DNA of 64,000 nt, taken from assembly GCA_017935145.1 (NCBI GenBank), contig JAGBIE010000018.1, positions 1-64,000 on the forward strand, in the 5' to 3' direction. The stretch comes from Oscillospiraceae bacterium (GTDB lineage Bacteria > Bacillota > Clostridia > Oscillospirales > Oscillospiraceae). Positions 8,037-15,507 of this stretch are shown here, one piece after another. The notes below the pieces were generated by a model. That model did not search any database. It saw only the letters and a list, made by a program, of their open reading frames with translations, and was not told where the DNA came from. Positions within the stretch are counted from its first letter, which is position 1. Every line of letters starts with the position of its first letter. A program made the position numbers and the translations under genes.

Positions 8037-9398
8037 CTACTTTCCTACGCAAAAACGCTCAAAAATTCGAGAAACAATATCCTCCCGCATGCTTCTGCCT
8101 GTGATTTCATCCAAGGCAGAAAGGGCTTCTTCGGCATCGGTGAGTACCGCATCGGGAGTCAGTCCCATATCCATGGCGGAAATGAGGTTATCTAAGGCAG
8201 TTCTGCCCCGAAGCACCGCAGAATACTGGCGGGCATTGGTTAAAATGCTTCCATCGGCGGGGGCGTTTTGGGCGAAAATTTCCGCCACAGCCTTCTCCAA
8301 GTCCTCCAAGCCCGTACCCTCCTTGGCGGAGATGGTTAAAACCGTCTCAAAGGGCAAATCCGAAGATTTGACCACGGGGGCAAGGTCACACTTATTGAGC
8401 ACCGCGATGCTGTGGGGGGCTTTTTTCGCCTCCTCCATGGCGCGGTGGTCGTTTTCATCTAAGGGGCAGGAACTATCGCAGACGAAAATGCTCAGTTCTG
8501 CCTCTTCCGCCGCACGGAGTGAGCGCTCCACACCCTGTTTCTCCACTTTATCTTCCGTCTCGCGGATGCCCGCCGTATCGGTCAAACGCAGGAGCGTGCC
8601 ACCCACCACCATGGCTTCCGCCACGGTATCGCGGGTGGTGCCAGGGATATCCGTGACAATGACCCGTTCGTAGCCCGCCAAAGCGTTGAGCAGGCTGGAT
8701 TTCCCCGCATTGGGGCGACCCAAAATCACCGCGGGTACGCCACTGCGGAGGAATCTGCCACGGCGATAACTTTGCTCCAATGCCACAAGGGTGTCCCGAT
8801 ATCCCGCAAGGGTCTTGCGGAACTGAGCCAACTGGAAGGGGGGCAAATCTTCATCCGAATAGTCCAAAACCGCATGAAAATGCGCCAAAATATCCGTAAT
8901 GCCATCACAGATGGGGGTGATTTTCCGAAGCAGTGCGCCACCCAACTGTCCCGCGGCATTTTTTGCCGCCTGCACCGTGGTGGCATCGATTAAATCCATG
9001 ACCGCTTCCGCTTGACTTAAGTCCAGTTTGCCATTCAGAAAGGCACGGCGGGTGAATTCCCCAGGACCTGCGGGACGAGCGCCCGCCCGATACAGACCCT
9101 CCAAGGCGGCGGTGAGTACCGCAGGCGCGCCATGGCACTGGAGTTCCGCTGTATCCTCCCCTGTGTAGGAATAAGGCGCGCGGGATACGGTTAAAAGCAC
9201 CTCATCCAAGGGTTTGCCGTCTTCATCCAGCAGTGTGCCAAAGGTTAAAAGACGAGAGGGCAGTTCGTGAGGTTTTTTGCCGTTTTTGGCCACAAAAATC
9301 TTCTCCACAGCGTCAAAACAGCCGTCACCTGTCAGACGGACAATGCCAATGGCGGTGGCTTCCCGCCCCGTTGCCACAGCGGCGATGAGATGTGCCAT
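8037..9398 (-). CDS. mnmE: tRNA modification GTPase MnmE (TrmE)
   Basis: A 453-residue GTPase that works with MnmG to install cmnm5 or nm5 groups on U34 of split-box tRNAs. The N-terminal tetrahydrofolate-binding domain (1-120) contains GPGEFTRRAFLNGKLDLSQAEAV. The inserted G domain has Walker A GRPNAGKSS (227-235), switch motif DIPGTTRD, DTAGIRE and NKCD. The C-terminus ends in the diagnostic C-[IV]-G-K motif (CVGK) whose Cys acts in catalysis. Length matches the family. Its partner mnmG lies 2.8 kb away in a separate plus-strand unit rather than beside it, as is common in other Firmicutes. Confidence 0.97.
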   Translation of the reverse strand: MAHLIAAVATGREATAIGIVRLTGDGCFDAVEKIFVAKNGKKPHELPSRLLTFGTLLDEDGKPLDEVLLTVSRAPYSYTGEDTAELQCHGAPAVLTAALEGLYRAGARPAGPGEFTRRAFLNGKLDLSQAEAVMDLIDATTVQAAKNAAGQLGGALLRKITPICDGITDILAHFHAVLDYSDEDLPPFQLAQFRKTLAGYRDTLVALEQSYRRGRFLRSGVPAVILGRPNAGKSSLLNALAGYERVIVTDIPGTTRDTVAEAMVVGGTLLRLTDTAGIRETEDKVEKQGVERSLRAAEEAELSIFVCDSSCPLDENDHRAMEEAKKAPHSIAVLNKCDLAPVVKSSDLPFETVLTISAKEGTGLEDLEKAVAEIFAQNAPADGSILTNARQYSAVLRGRTALDNLISAMDMGLTPDAVLTDAEEALSALDEITGRSMREDIVSRIFERFCVGK

Positions 9399-9524
9399 GC
9401 AAACTGCCTCCTTTGGGAAAATTCTTTACGAATATTGTACCACATGTGTCAAGAAATTCTGCAAAAATCTGTATTTTTTGCGCAATGCGTGATACAATAA
9501 CAAAAATGATGTTGGGAGGCACAG

Positions 9525-10583
9525 ATGAAAACTGTAAGCCGTTTTATTTCCGCCGCCATTTTGCTCTCGCTTTCCGCAGGACTTTTTTGGCTGGCGCGGA
9601 CCTATCCCGTACCTTTTGGGGTGGTGTATCCCCAGTTCAGCACATGGATTTTGGGCGTGCTGGGGAATGTGAGCGGAGGGGCTTCTGCGCCCATTTGGAT
9701 CATCGGACTTGCGGTGATTGTGGTGTTTGCCATCTACACCTTGGTGCGCGCCATCTGTAAGGGAAAATTCCTCCGCTGGCTGGCGGGTCTTGCCCACGGA
9801 GTCAGTTTTCTCATATTTGCATTTGTGCTTCTGTGGGGTGTGGGACATGCCCTGCCCACCAAGACGGAACGCATTGTCACCGTGGAAAAATACAGCGCCC
9901 AAACCCTCCAAGATGCCACGGAGTACTATGGTGCACAACTGGACCTCTATGCCTCCCAGATGGCGCGGGATGAAAAGGGAAACATCATCATGCCCGCCTT
10001 TGAGGTATTGGCAGAGGAAGCGGAGGAGGTCTCTTTTGCCCTTTCCGCCCGCTATCCCACCATCCCCGCGGCAGAACTGAAGGTGAAAAAACTGCCCTTG
10101 GATGATGTCTTTGGCCATCTTGGCATCACAGGCATTTTCGTACCCATTACGGCAGAATCCTCCGTCAGCGGGCATACCTATGCCCCATCCTTGCCCCACA
10201 CCATGTGCCACGAATTGGCGCACCGCTTGGGTTGCACCGCAGAGGAAGATGCCAATTTCATCGGCTATTTGGCGTGTTTGGAATCGGATGAGACGGAATT
10301 TTTATATTCCGCAGCCTATTCCGCTTTCATCTACTGCTTTAACGCCCTTTACGAGGCAGATGAAACTGCCGCTAACACCGTGTGGTCTCATCGCAGTGAC
10401 CTTGCCCGCAGGGATATATCGGGCGCCAATGACCACTACGAGCCCTATGAGGGCACAGTGCAGGATGTGAGCCAAAAGTTTAACGACACGTATCTGAAAC
10501 TCTCTGGCGAAGAGGCAGGGGTCAAATCCTATGATTTGGTCAGCGATGCCCTTGTGGCGTGGTATCTGAAAAACAAAGAATAA
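9525..10583 (+). CDS. DUF3810 membrane zinc-metalloprotease-like protein
   Basis: A 352-residue protein with three predicted N-terminal membrane helices (about 8-26, 52-76, 88-108) and an extracytoplasmic domain. A zinc-peptidase HExxH motif, HELAH, sits at 229-233, and Glu or Asp residues in GCTAEEDANFIGYLAC can supply a third metal ligand. This order of helices and motif fits DUF3810. Catalysis is inferred from the motif; no substrate is known. The gene has an AGGA-type site before ATG and stands alone between mnmE (divergent) and tRNA-Val. Confidence 0.8.
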   Translation: MKTVSRFISAAILLSLSAGLFWLARTYPVPFGVVYPQFSTWILGVLGNVSGGASAPIWIIGLAVIVVFAIYTLVRAICKGKFLRWLAGLAHGVSFLIFAFVLLWGVGHALPTKTERIVTVEKYSAQTLQDATEYYGAQLDLYASQMARDEKGNIIMPAFEVLAEEAEEVSFALSARYPTIPAAELKVKKLPLDDVFGHLGITGIFVPITAESSVSGHTYAPSLPHTMCHELAHRLGCTAEEDANFIGYLACLESDETEFLYSAAYSAFIYCFNALYEADETAANTVWSHRSDLARRDISGANDHYEPYEGTVQDVSQKFNDTYLKLSGEEAGVKSYDLVSDALVAWYLKNKE

Positions 10584-10595
10584 CGAAAAAAGGAC

Positions 10596-10624
10596 TTGAC
10601 AACTGCCGTCCGCGTGGGTATAAT
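10596..10624 (+). promoter_or_regulatory. Consensus promoter for tRNA-Val
   Basis: Perfect TTGACA and TATAAT hexamers are separated by 17 bp. Transcription should start about 5 bases before the mature tRNA end at 10637. It is the strongest promoter match in the window. Confidence 0.92.
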
Positions 10625-10636
10625 GACCCATGCGAT

Positions 10637-10712
10637 GGACGGTTAGCTCAGCTGGTAGAGCACCTGCTTGACGTGCAGGGGGTCAGCGGTTCGAGTCCGT
10701 TACCGTCCACCA
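10637..10712 (+). tRNA. tRNA-Val (anticodon GAC), CCA encoded
   Basis: A 76-nt cloverleaf. The acceptor stem GGACGGT pairs with ACCGTCC, followed by discriminator A and encoded CCA. The D-arm contains AGCTCAGCTGGTAGAGC. The anticodon stem CCTGC/GCAGG encloses loop TTGACGT with anticodon GAC, reading GUC and GUU. The T-arm contains GGTTCGAGTCC. A consensus promoter lies upstream and a 12-bp intrinsic terminator starts 5 bases after CCA. The last 17 bases are repeated at 10882-10898, and 16 of them again at 11068-11083. Confidence 0.97.
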
Positions 10713-10717
10713 AAAAG

Positions 10718-10752
10718 AAAAGTCGCACCAAAAGGTGCGGCTTTTGTTTTTT
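10718..10752 (+). terminator. Terminator after tRNA-Val (repeat unit 1)
   Basis: Twelve-bp stem AAAAGTCGCACC / GGTGCGGCTTTT with an AAAA loop, followed by GTTTTTT. It should end most tRNA transcripts within the first repeat. Confidence 0.9.
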
Positions 10753-10903
10753 ATGGCGCTTTCGGCGAGGAACGCTGTGCGGGTCGAAGTCGAGGATTTG
10801 TGGCGCAAAGCGCCCCCACCGCAGGTGGGAAGCCCGCAGGGCAAATCCGAAGCCTCACGAGGTGGCAAAGCCACCGAGTATTCCGTTACCGTCCACCAAA
10901 AAG

Positions 10904-10938
10904 AAAAGTCGCACCAAAAGGTGCGGCTTTTGTTTTTT
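10904..10938 (+). terminator. Second copy of the tRNA terminator (repeat unit 2)
   Basis: The same terminator hairpin recurs 186 bases downstream. A readthrough transcript would therefore meet tandem terminators. Confidence 0.85.
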
Positions 10939-11088
10939 ATGGCGCTTTCGGCGAGGAACGCTGTGCGGGTCGAAGTCGAGGATTTGTGGTGCGAAGCGCC
11001 CCCCGCCGTAGGTGGGAAGCCCGCAGGGCAAATCCGAAGCCTCACGAGGTGGCTTGCCACCGAGTATTCCGTTACCGTCCACCTAAGA

Positions 11089-11118
11089 AAAAAAGCACCC
11101 CTCACGGGGTGCTTTTTG
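11089..11118. terminator. Bidirectional terminator closing the repeat array
   Basis: Twelve-bp stem AAAAAGCACCCC / GGGGTGCTTTTT. It lies between the last tRNA-tail copy and the stop of the minus-strand lipoprotein gene, and the A/T flanks let it serve both strands. Confidence 0.9.
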
Positions 11119-11119
11119 T

Positions 11120-12016
11120 TTATCGGACTTCTACGGTTTGGGATACAGAGACATCCACCTCGTTCAAGCGGACAGTGAGTGTTGCCGTGCCCGCCTTATA
11201 GGGCATGGCTTGGGAATGGAACACCAGTGTGCCACCGCTGGCTTCTTCCCGATAGTCAATAATCTGCCAGCCACCTGTTGCGAGCACGGATTCATCACTG
11301 CTGGTGATGGTGATGGTAACATTGGTATCCGTACCAGCGGGGAGGTTTTCCCAATAAATATCATAGTCAATGAGATTGCTCACTTCTGTGGAAGTGGGGA
11401 CGCCTACCAAACGCAATGCCGTGGCATTCTGATTGGATTCTTCATGGGGATAGGGATCCACCTTCACCTTGTGGGAGGAGGCGATGTTCAGTTCGGGCAC
11501 AAATGCCGTTAATGTAACTGTGCCTACCGCATGGGCATCGACAAACGCATCGTAAGCATACATTTTGCCGTCTTCTGCCAACACGCTATTGAGTTTTTCG
11601 CAATACTGGAGGGTGACAACGGAGGGGTCACTGCTGGTGATATTTAAGGTGATTTCATCGCTGAAATCCGTAGGCAGACTGCGAACCCAGATGAGAATGT
11701 GCATGCCAACGCCCTCTACCGTGTTAAAACTTTCCTGTCCCTCGTTGGCTCCAAACTGCACTTTGCCCACAGAGGGTTTTGTGGGGTCAACCACGGGAGT
11801 GGGATCCACAGGGGCAGGATCTACGGGGTCTACGGGGGCGGGATCAGCGGGAGGGTCTACAGGGTTGGGGTCAGTGGGAGTGGGGTCGACGGGGTCCGTG
11901 GGTGCGGGGTCGACCACATCGGGGTTAGCGGGGTCTTGGGGTGCGGGTTCTTGGGCGGTGCAAGCGGTCAAGAACACAAGGCACAGTGCCAAAAGCACAG
12001 CAACAAATTTTTTCAT
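11120..12016 (-). CDS. Lipoprotein with Pro/Asp/Val-rich linker
   Basis: A 298-residue lipoprotein: signal peptide with lipobox LTAC (Cys19). A low-complexity linker of repeated DP(A/T/V)-type units follows (about 25-88), probably spanning the cell wall. The remaining 200 residues contain two beta-sandwich-like blocks, each with an LNITSSDPSVV or TITSSDESVL motif, reminiscent of Big_2/Ig-like bacterial domains. The repeated linker codons make the DNA prone to length variation. A GAAAGGAGCG site precedes the ATG. A surface-binding or structural role is inferred from architecture alone. Confidence 0.7.
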   Translation of the reverse strand: MKKFVAVLLALCLVFLTACTAQEPAPQDPANPDVVDPAPTDPVDPTPTDPNPVDPPADPAPVDPVDPAPVDPTPVVDPTKPSVGKVQFGANEGQESFNTVEGVGMHILIWVRSLPTDFSDEITLNITSSDPSVVTLQYCEKLNSVLAEDGKMYAYDAFVDAHAVGTVTLTAFVPELNIASSHKVKVDPYPHEESNQNATALRLVGVPTSTEVSNLIDYDIYWENLPAGTDTNVTITITSSDESVLATGGWQIIDYREEASGGTLVFHSQAMPYKAGTATLTVRLNEVDVSVSQTVEVR

Positions 12017-12042
12017 GGGGGTTTCGCTCCTTTCTCTCTTTC

Positions 12043-12070
12043 ATTATAGCACCCCCAACCAAAAAGACAA
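12043..12070 (-). promoter_or_regulatory. Promoter for the Pro-rich lipoprotein gene
   Basis: On the minus strand TTGTCT, 16 bp, TATAAT, located 27 bases before the start codon. Confidence 0.7.
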
Positions 12071-12107
12071 GCCACCCAGCCCCCCGATTTCCCTAGGATT
12101 CCCCGCA

Positions 12108-12131
12108 TTTTCTTGACAAGCAAGAAAAGTA
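12108..12131. repeat. Fragment of the interspersed repeat hairpin
   Basis: TTTTCTTG...CAAGAAAAGTAC matches the hairpin at the edge of the repeat at 1-132 and 26748-26880. Only this part is present, just upstream of the mnmG promoter, so it is either a decayed copy or a hairpin that moves on its own. Confidence 0.6.
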
Positions 12132-12150
12132 CAGAACATTCTCTCTGTTC

Positions 12151-12179
12151 TTGCTCTTGGGGCGAATTTGTGCTATCAT
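12151..12179 (+). promoter_or_regulatory. Promoter for mnmG
   Basis: TTGCTC, 17 bp, TATCAT, about 32 bases before the chosen mnmG start at 12211. It excludes the earlier in-frame ATG at 12151, which falls inside the -35 box. Confidence 0.7.
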
Positions 12180-12210
12180 AGGGTCGAAATCAACGAAACG
12201 AGGCATCCTC

Positions 12211-14082
12211 ATGGAATTTTTTGCAGGAAAATTTGATATTGCCGTCATCGGTGCAGGTCATGCAGGCATTGAAGCCGCATTGGCTTGCGCCCGTATGGGC
12301 ATGCGAACTTTGGTGTTTACCATCAATTTGGATGCCGTGGGCAACATGCCTTGCAATCCCGCCATCGGTGGCACAGGCAAGGGTCATTTGGTGCGGGAAT
12401 TGGATGCCTTGGGCGGCGAGATGGGCAAAGCCGCGGACCGCTGTTGCATTCAGTACCGCCTTTTAAATTTGGGCAAAGGTCCTGCGGTGCATTCTCTGCG
12501 GGCGCAGGCTGACCGCCGTAAATATCAGGAAGATATGAAGCGCACCTTGGAACGGCAGGAAAACCTCTACCTCAAACAGGCTATGGTGACGGAAATCCGT
12601 CTAGAAGATGGCAAAGTCAGCGCCGTAAAAACCCAACTTGGCGCAGTGTATGGGGTGGATGCCTGCATTATCGCATCGGGCACTTACTTGGGTGGCGCGT
12701 GCATTACGGGAAGTTGCGTGGTGAAGTCGGGTCCCGATGGCATGCATGCCGCCGAAGGGCTGACAGAATGCCTCACCGCCATGGGGCTGAGAATGCGCCG
12801 TTTCAAGACGGGCACGCCTCCGCGTCTCAATGCCCGTAGTATCGATTTTTCCAAGATGGAAGTACAGCCTGGGGACGAAAAGACCGTACCCTTCTCCTTT
12901 TCCACGCAAACGCCCCCCGAAAACAAGGCTGTGTGCTACCTGACCTACACCAACGAGCGCACCCACGAAATTATCCGCCAGAATTTCCATCGCAGTCCTC
13001 TTTTTGACGGCACGATAGAGTCCGTGGGCCCCCGATATTGCCCCTCCATTGAAACCAAGGTGGACCGCTTCCCCGATAAAAATCGCCATCAGATTTTTGT
13101 GGAGCCTTGCGGGCTTTCCACAGATGAAATGTATGTGCAGGGGCTCTCTTCTTCCCTGCCTGAGGATGTGCAGTTGGATGTGGTGCATTCTGTGGTGGGC
13201 TTGGAGCATGCGGAAATGATGCGCCCCGCCTATGCCATTGAGTACGACTGCATTGACCCCACGGAACTTACCCTTACCTTGGAGTGCAAAAAAGTGCCCA
13301 ATCTCTACGGCGCGGGGCAGTTCTGTGGCTCCAGTGGCTATGAAGAAGCCGCCGTGCAGGGCTTTGTGGCAGGCGTCAACGCTGTGAGAAAACTCCGCGG
13401 GGAAGAACCCTTTATCCTCCGCAGAAGCGATGGTTATATTGGCGTTCTGATTGACGATTTGGTCACCAAGGGCACGGAAGAGCCTTACCGCATCATGACT
13501 TCCCGCAGTGAATATCGCCTGCTCCATCGGCAGGACAATGCCGACCAAAGACTCAGCCATTTTGGCGTAGAATTAGGACTTGTCAGCCCCGAACAGTACG
13601 CTAAAGTGCAGGAAAAATATGCCCTTGTGGCGCAAGAACTGGAACGCTTGGAGCACACAGGCGTGCCTGCATCGGAAGCGCTCAATGAAATGCTCGCGGA
13701 AAAAGGCACAACGGCGGTGGAATCCTCTGCCCGTTTGGCGGATTTACTCCGCCGTCCCAATGTGAGCTATGCGGATTTAGCCCCCTTTGACCCCGCCCGT
13801 CCCGCACTTCCCTTGGCGGTGACGGAACAGACGGAAATCCAAATGAAATACGCAGGCTATCTCCGCCGTCAGGAAAAGCAGGTGGAGGAGTTTCAGAAAG
13901 AGGAAACCCGTCTTCTCCCTGCGGATTTGGATTATTCCTCCATTGCGGGCATCCGTTTGGAGGCGCGGCAGAAACTCAATGACATTCGTCCCATGAATGT
14001 GGGGCAGGCATCCCGCATTTCGGGGGTCAGTCCTGCGGATATTGCGGTTCTGCTCATCTATTTGGAGCAAAGAAAGGGGTAA
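12211..14082 (+). CDS. mnmG: tRNA uridine-5-carboxymethylaminomethyl modification enzyme MnmG (GidA)
   Basis: A 623-residue FAD enzyme, partner of MnmE in modifying U34. It begins with the Rossmann motif VIGAGHAGIEAA (13-24), and has the GNMPCNPAIGGTGKGHLVRE signature and the catalytic-cysteine block RRFKTGTPPRL. The C-terminal helical domain ends with QASRISGVSPADI, used for MnmE binding. The start at 12211 fits the family's usual N-terminus and the promoter. TatD follows after five bases, so both are probably one transcript. Confidence 0.97.
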   Translation: MEFFAGKFDIAVIGAGHAGIEAALACARMGMRTLVFTINLDAVGNMPCNPAIGGTGKGHLVRELDALGGEMGKAADRCCIQYRLLNLGKGPAVHSLRAQADRRKYQEDMKRTLERQENLYLKQAMVTEIRLEDGKVSAVKTQLGAVYGVDACIIASGTYLGGACITGSCVVKSGPDGMHAAEGLTECLTAMGLRMRRFKTGTPPRLNARSIDFSKMEVQPGDEKTVPFSFSTQTPPENKAVCYLTYTNERTHEIIRQNFHRSPLFDGTIESVGPRYCPSIETKVDRFPDKNRHQIFVEPCGLSTDEMYVQGLSSSLPEDVQLDVVHSVVGLEHAEMMRPAYAIEYDCIDPTELTLTLECKKVPNLYGAGQFCGSSGYEEAAVQGFVAGVNAVRKLRGEEPFILRRSDGYIGVLIDDLVTKGTEEPYRIMTSRSEYRLLHRQDNADQRLSHFGVELGLVSPEQYAKVQEKYALVAQELERLEHTGVPASEALNEMLAEKGTTAVESSARLADLLRRPNVSYADLAPFDPARPALPLAVTEQTEIQMKYAGYLRRQEKQVEEFQKEETRLLPADLDYSSIAGIRLEARQKLNDIRPMNVGQASRISGVSPADIAVLLIYLEQRKG

Positions 14083-14087
14083 AAATC

Positions 14088-14846
14088 ATGTATTTTGACT
14101 CCCATGCCCATTTGGACAGCCACCGCTTCGATGCTGACCGCGAGGAAGTTCTCCGCGCCGTACGCGAGGCGAAGGTCAGCCGTGTGATGAATGTGGGTTG
14201 TGATGTACAATCCTCCCGCGCCTGCATCGCCTTGGCGGAAGAAAACGATGGTTTTTATGCCGCTGTGGGGAGCCATCCCGATGATGCGGGGAATTTTACG
14301 GAAGAAACCGCAAACATTTATAGGGAACTGGCTTCCCATCCCAAGGTGAAAGCCATTGGGGAAATCGGCTTGGACTACTACTACAAGGACAATCCTCCCG
14401 ATGTGCAGAAAATTGCCTTTTTGCGACAGATGGAACTGGCGCAGGAACTGAGATTGCCCGTCATCATCCACGATCGGGATGCCCACGGGGATTGCCTCGA
14501 GATTGTCCGTCAATTTCCATCGGTGAAAGGCGTGTTCCACTGCTTTTCGGGCTCTAGCGAGTTTGCCCAAGAACTCATAAAATTGGGCTGGTATGTGGGT
14601 TTCACGGGGGTGGTCACCTTCCCCAATGCCCGCAAAGCCTTGGAAGCGGTAAAAGCCGTGCCCATAGACCGCATTTTGGCGGAAACGGACTGCCCCTATA
14701 TGGCGCCCGTGCCCCATCGGGGCCAGCGCTGTCACAGCGGACTTGTGCCCATTACCATCGCCCGCTTGGGAGAGTTGAGAGGCTTAAGCCAAGAGGAAAT
14801 GGGTCGCATCACCGCGGAAAATGCCTGTAGACTCTTTCAAATTTAA
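14088..14846 (+). CDS. tatD: TatD family metal-dependent hydrolase/DNase
   Basis: A 252-residue TIM-barrel hydrolase. Metal-binding motifs are in family order: FDSHAHLDS near the N-terminus, GEIGLDYYY (about 92-100), PVIIHDRDA, VFHCFSG, and LAETDCPYMAP. TatD proteins have 3'-5' exonuclease and AP-type nuclease activity on DNA and can act as D-aminoacyl-tRNA deacylase relatives; the exact role here is not set. It directly follows mnmG, and its terminator hairpin overlaps the ribosome site of the next gene. Confidence 0.93.
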   Translation: MYFDSHAHLDSHRFDADREEVLRAVREAKVSRVMNVGCDVQSSRACIALAEENDGFYAAVGSHPDDAGNFTEETANIYRELASHPKVKAIGEIGLDYYYKDNPPDVQKIAFLRQMELAQELRLPVIIHDRDAHGDCLEIVRQFPSVKGVFHCFSGSSEFAQELIKLGWYVGFTGVVTFPNARKALEAVKAVPIDRILAETDCPYMAPVPHRGQRCHSGLVPITIARLGELRGLSQEEMGRITAENACRLFQI

Positions 14847-14850
14847 CCAA

Positions 14851-14893
14851 AACGCCCCCTTCTGCATAGCATGGCAAGAAGGAGGCGTTTTTT
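14851..14893 (+). terminator. tatD terminator whose 3' arm holds the next gene's Shine-Dalgarno
   Basis: A 13-bp stem with one mismatch (AACGCCCCCTTCT / AGAAGGAGGCGTT) is followed by TTTTTT. The GGAGG at 14881-14885, the ribosome site for the gene starting at 14896, is buried in the 3' arm. Readthrough mRNA from tatD would therefore hide that site. Confidence 0.8.
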
Positions 14894-14895
14894 CT

Positions 14896-15426
14896 ATGGA
14901 ACATTATCCCACCGCACAAGAACGGCGGGTGTGGGAACGAGTGGCGGAATCTTTGCCTGCCGACCCCTCTTCTCCCCAGCCTATGCCACTGCCCACCCCA
15001 TCGCTCCCTGCAGAGCCTGCACTCCCCGAAGATAGTGCACTCACCCCCGATGTGGTCATGGCATATCTCTCCCGCGCCAAGACGGAGGCGCGTCTTTACT
15101 GCTATTTGGCAGGAAAGGTATCGGGACAGAATCGGACGATTCTCAAGCACATGGAGCAGATGAAACTTTCCCAAGTGCGGGATTTAAGTAGTGTGTATTT
15201 CATCCTCACAGGGAGAAAACCTTGTCCCATCCCCTCTCAGCCACCTTGCGTCACCTGCATCAACGAAACCCTCCGCTGGCAATATCAGCAGAGTCTGGAA
15301 GAACAGGCGGAATTTACCGCATTGGCAGAACAAGGCGGGGAATTTTCCTGTCTCTTTGCCCGCTTGGCGCGGGAAGCCTGCCTGCAGGCAGAGGATATCC
15401 TCACCCTTTTGGGGCAACTGTTGTAA
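14896..15426 (+). CDS. Ferritin-like domain protein
   Basis: A 176-residue protein opening with the YPTAQERRVWERVA motif seen in a clostridial family of short ferritin-like proteins. A Pro-rich linker (about 25-50) and a four-helix region follow: EARLYCYLAGKV, KHMEQMKLSQVRDL, EEQAEFTALAEQ and AREACLQAEDILTLL. Several Glu and His positions fit metal ligands, but the set looks incomplete, so iron binding is uncertain. The start was chosen at 14896 because GGAGG lies ten bases upstream; an in-frame ATG at 14821 falls inside tatD. It may need its own promoter inside tatD, or read through the tatD terminator. Confidence 0.6.
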   Translation: MEHYPTAQERRVWERVAESLPADPSSPQPMPLPTPSLPAEPALPEDSALTPDVVMAYLSRAKTEARLYCYLAGKVSGQNRTILKHMEQMKLSQVRDLSSVYFILTGRKPCPIPSQPPCVTCINETLRWQYQQSLEEQAEFTALAEQGGEFSCLFARLAREACLQAEDILTLLGQLL

Positions 15427-15428
15427 CC

Positions 15429-15459
15429 GCGGGCGGATGTAAAACCTGCTCCTACGCAC
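15429..15459. repeat. Short degenerate repeat, copy 1
   Basis: GCGGGCGGATGT...CCTACGCAC resembles 21516-21549 (GCGGGCGAATAT...CCTACGCAC). Both lie beside a GCACC-type terminator in a gene-free spot. Confidence 0.5.
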
Positions 15460-15464
15460 AACAA

Positions 15465-15494
15465 AAAAGCACCGCTCGTGAGAGCGGTGCTTTT
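15465..15494. terminator. Bidirectional terminator
   Basis: AAAAGCACCGCTC / GAGCGGTGCTTTT stem between the convergent ferritin-like and beta-helix genes. Confidence 0.88.
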
Positions 15495-15507
15495 ACTGTT
15501 CTATGGA

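Larger units (their letters stand above)
10713..11084 (+). repeat. Two tandem 186-bp repeats carrying tRNA-Val 3'-end copies
   Basis: Unit 1 is 10713-10898 and unit 2 is 10899-11084. Each has an intrinsic terminator, about 130 bases with several short hairpins, and a closing copy of the tRNA 3' end TCCGTTACCGTCCACC; unit 2 diverges after ACC. The units are exactly equal in length and about 93% identical. Differences fall mainly in hairpins and mostly keep pairing: GGCGC/GCGCC becomes GGTGC/GCGCC, and CCCACC/GGTGGG becomes CCCGCC/GGTGGG. The layout resembles the E. coli tyrT locus, where 178-bp repeats contain the tRNA 3' end and yield rtT RNA. This region explains the 400-base gene-free gap. 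Confidence 0.9.

Noticed and set aside
10637..11084. Integrated element at the tRNA-Val attachment site
   Set aside because: The repeated tRNA ends resemble att sites, but only 186 bases lie between them and no integrase or cargo is present. A past excision cannot be ruled out.
10559..11201. Open frames running through the tRNA repeats, including a 62-residue basic repeat
   Set aside because: The unit length is 186 (divisible by three) and GC-rich, so several frames on both strands stay open. There is no ribosome site or usual coding pattern, and the frames run into tRNA and terminators. The likeness to the small basic tpr product of E. coli tyrT is worth noting but does not make it a gene.
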